The notes under the pieces were generated by a model. That model was not told the DNA's origin. It saw only the letters and a list, made by a program, of their open reading frames with translations, and did not search any database. Positions 14,350-14,755 of a stretch of 14,755 nt of DNA are shown here, piece by piece. Position 1 is the first letter of the stretch. Each line of letters begins with the position of its first letter. The DNA is taken from positions 1 to 14,755 of the forward strand of contig CAMPJY010000056.1 of assembly GCA_946887025.1 (NCBI GenBank). Direction: 5' to 3'. The position numbers were made by a program, and so were the translations under genes. Origin of the DNA: an uncultured Salinimicrobium sp. GTDB lineage: Bacteria; Bacteroidota; Bacteroidia; Flavobacteriales; Flavobacteriaceae.

Positions 14350-14755
14350 GAATAATCCCTGCCATTGATATCATTGAAGGAAAATGCGTTAGGCTCACCA
14401 AGGGCGATTACAGCACGAAAATAATATACAATGAAGATCCTTTAGAAGCTGCTAAAATGTTTGAGAATCACGGGATACAATATCTGCACCTCGTTGATCT
14501 GGATGGAGCCAGATCTCAGAAAATTGTGAATTACAAGGTCCTTGAAGAGATAGCATCAAAGACCTCCCTGCAGATAGATTTCGGGGGAGGCTTAAAATCT
14601 GATGCAGATCTGAAGATCGCCTTCGAATCCGGTGCCACCCAGATTACGGGAGGCAGCATTGCTGTCAAGGATCCTGAACTATTTGAAACCTGGATCAGAA
14701 ATTACGGAAGCGAAAAGATCATCCTTGGTGCCGACGTGAACAACAGGAAAATCGC
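14346..14755 (+). CDS. hisA: Phosphoribosylformimino-AICAR-P isomerase, 5' part (runs off the window)
   Basis: HisA isomerises ProFAR to PRFAR in a (beta/alpha)8 barrel. The first 136 codons are present and open to the right edge. The visible part has the general acid/base pair D8 (IIPAIDII) and D130 (ILGADVN), with HLVDLDGA at 48-55 and the phosphate-binding DFGGGLKSD at 78-86 and ITGGS at 100-104. The ATG overlaps the hisH stop codon, so translation is probably coupled. Roughly 100 more residues are expected outside the window. Confidence 0.95.
   Translation, partial: MRIIPAIDIIEGKCVRLTKGDYSTKIIYNEDPLEAAKMFENHGIQYLHLVDLDGARSQKIVNYKVLEEIASKTSLQIDFGGGLKSDADLKIAFESGATQITGGSIAVKDPELFETWIRNYGSEKIILGADVNNRKI

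Overview
The window is chromosomal DNA from a member of the Bacteroidota, most likely a marine-type flavobacterium of the Gramella/Salegentibacter kind. The genus is a guess. The evidence is the fused lpxC-fabZ gene, the order lpxC-fabZ / lpxA / efp / lpxD-like, a solitary sucD, a his operon in the order GDCBHA with long-form hisG and bifunctional hisB, and promoter-like TAnnTTTG boxes with little Shine-Dalgarno signal. All genes lie on the + strand. I see no mobile elements, tRNA, rRNA or CRISPR, and no gene looks foreign or broken. This is mostly core metabolism.

Bases 1-4210 form an outer-membrane lipid (lipid A) operon. It starts with the last codons of an upstream gene (probably lpxD), then lpxC-fabZ, lpxA, efp, a second LpxD-like acyltransferase and an NTF2-like protein of unknown function. 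The genes overlap or are separated by at most 50 bases. Bases 4211-5225 carry sucD (succinyl-CoA synthetase alpha) with its own promoter and a strong terminator. Bases 5226-6109 carry fabG (3-oxoacyl-ACP reductase) and a terminator.

Bases 6110-9039 hold a two-gene unit of unknown purpose. It encodes a 677-residue membrane-anchored protein with a complete VWA metal site and a cysteine-free glutamine-amidotransferase-like domain, followed by a prohibitin-like SPFH membrane protein. This pair is the least understood part of the window.

Bases 9040-14755 are the histidine biosynthesis operon. The 233-base gap in front of hisG contains a candidate promoter, an 18-codon leader ORF with five histidine codons and a strong intrinsic terminator, which together form a histidine transcription attenuator. 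Then come hisG, hisD, hisC, hisB, hisH and the first 136 codons of hisA, tightly packed with two overlapping junctions. The operon runs off the right edge, where hisF and hisIE would be expected.

There is no stretch over 300 bases without a gene. I found no clearly new multi-gene defence or mobile system. The best leads are the his attenuator, whose leader ORF may be nearly leaderless, the VWA/SPFH pair, the two LpxD-type genes, and the missing zinc loop in the HisB phosphatase domain.
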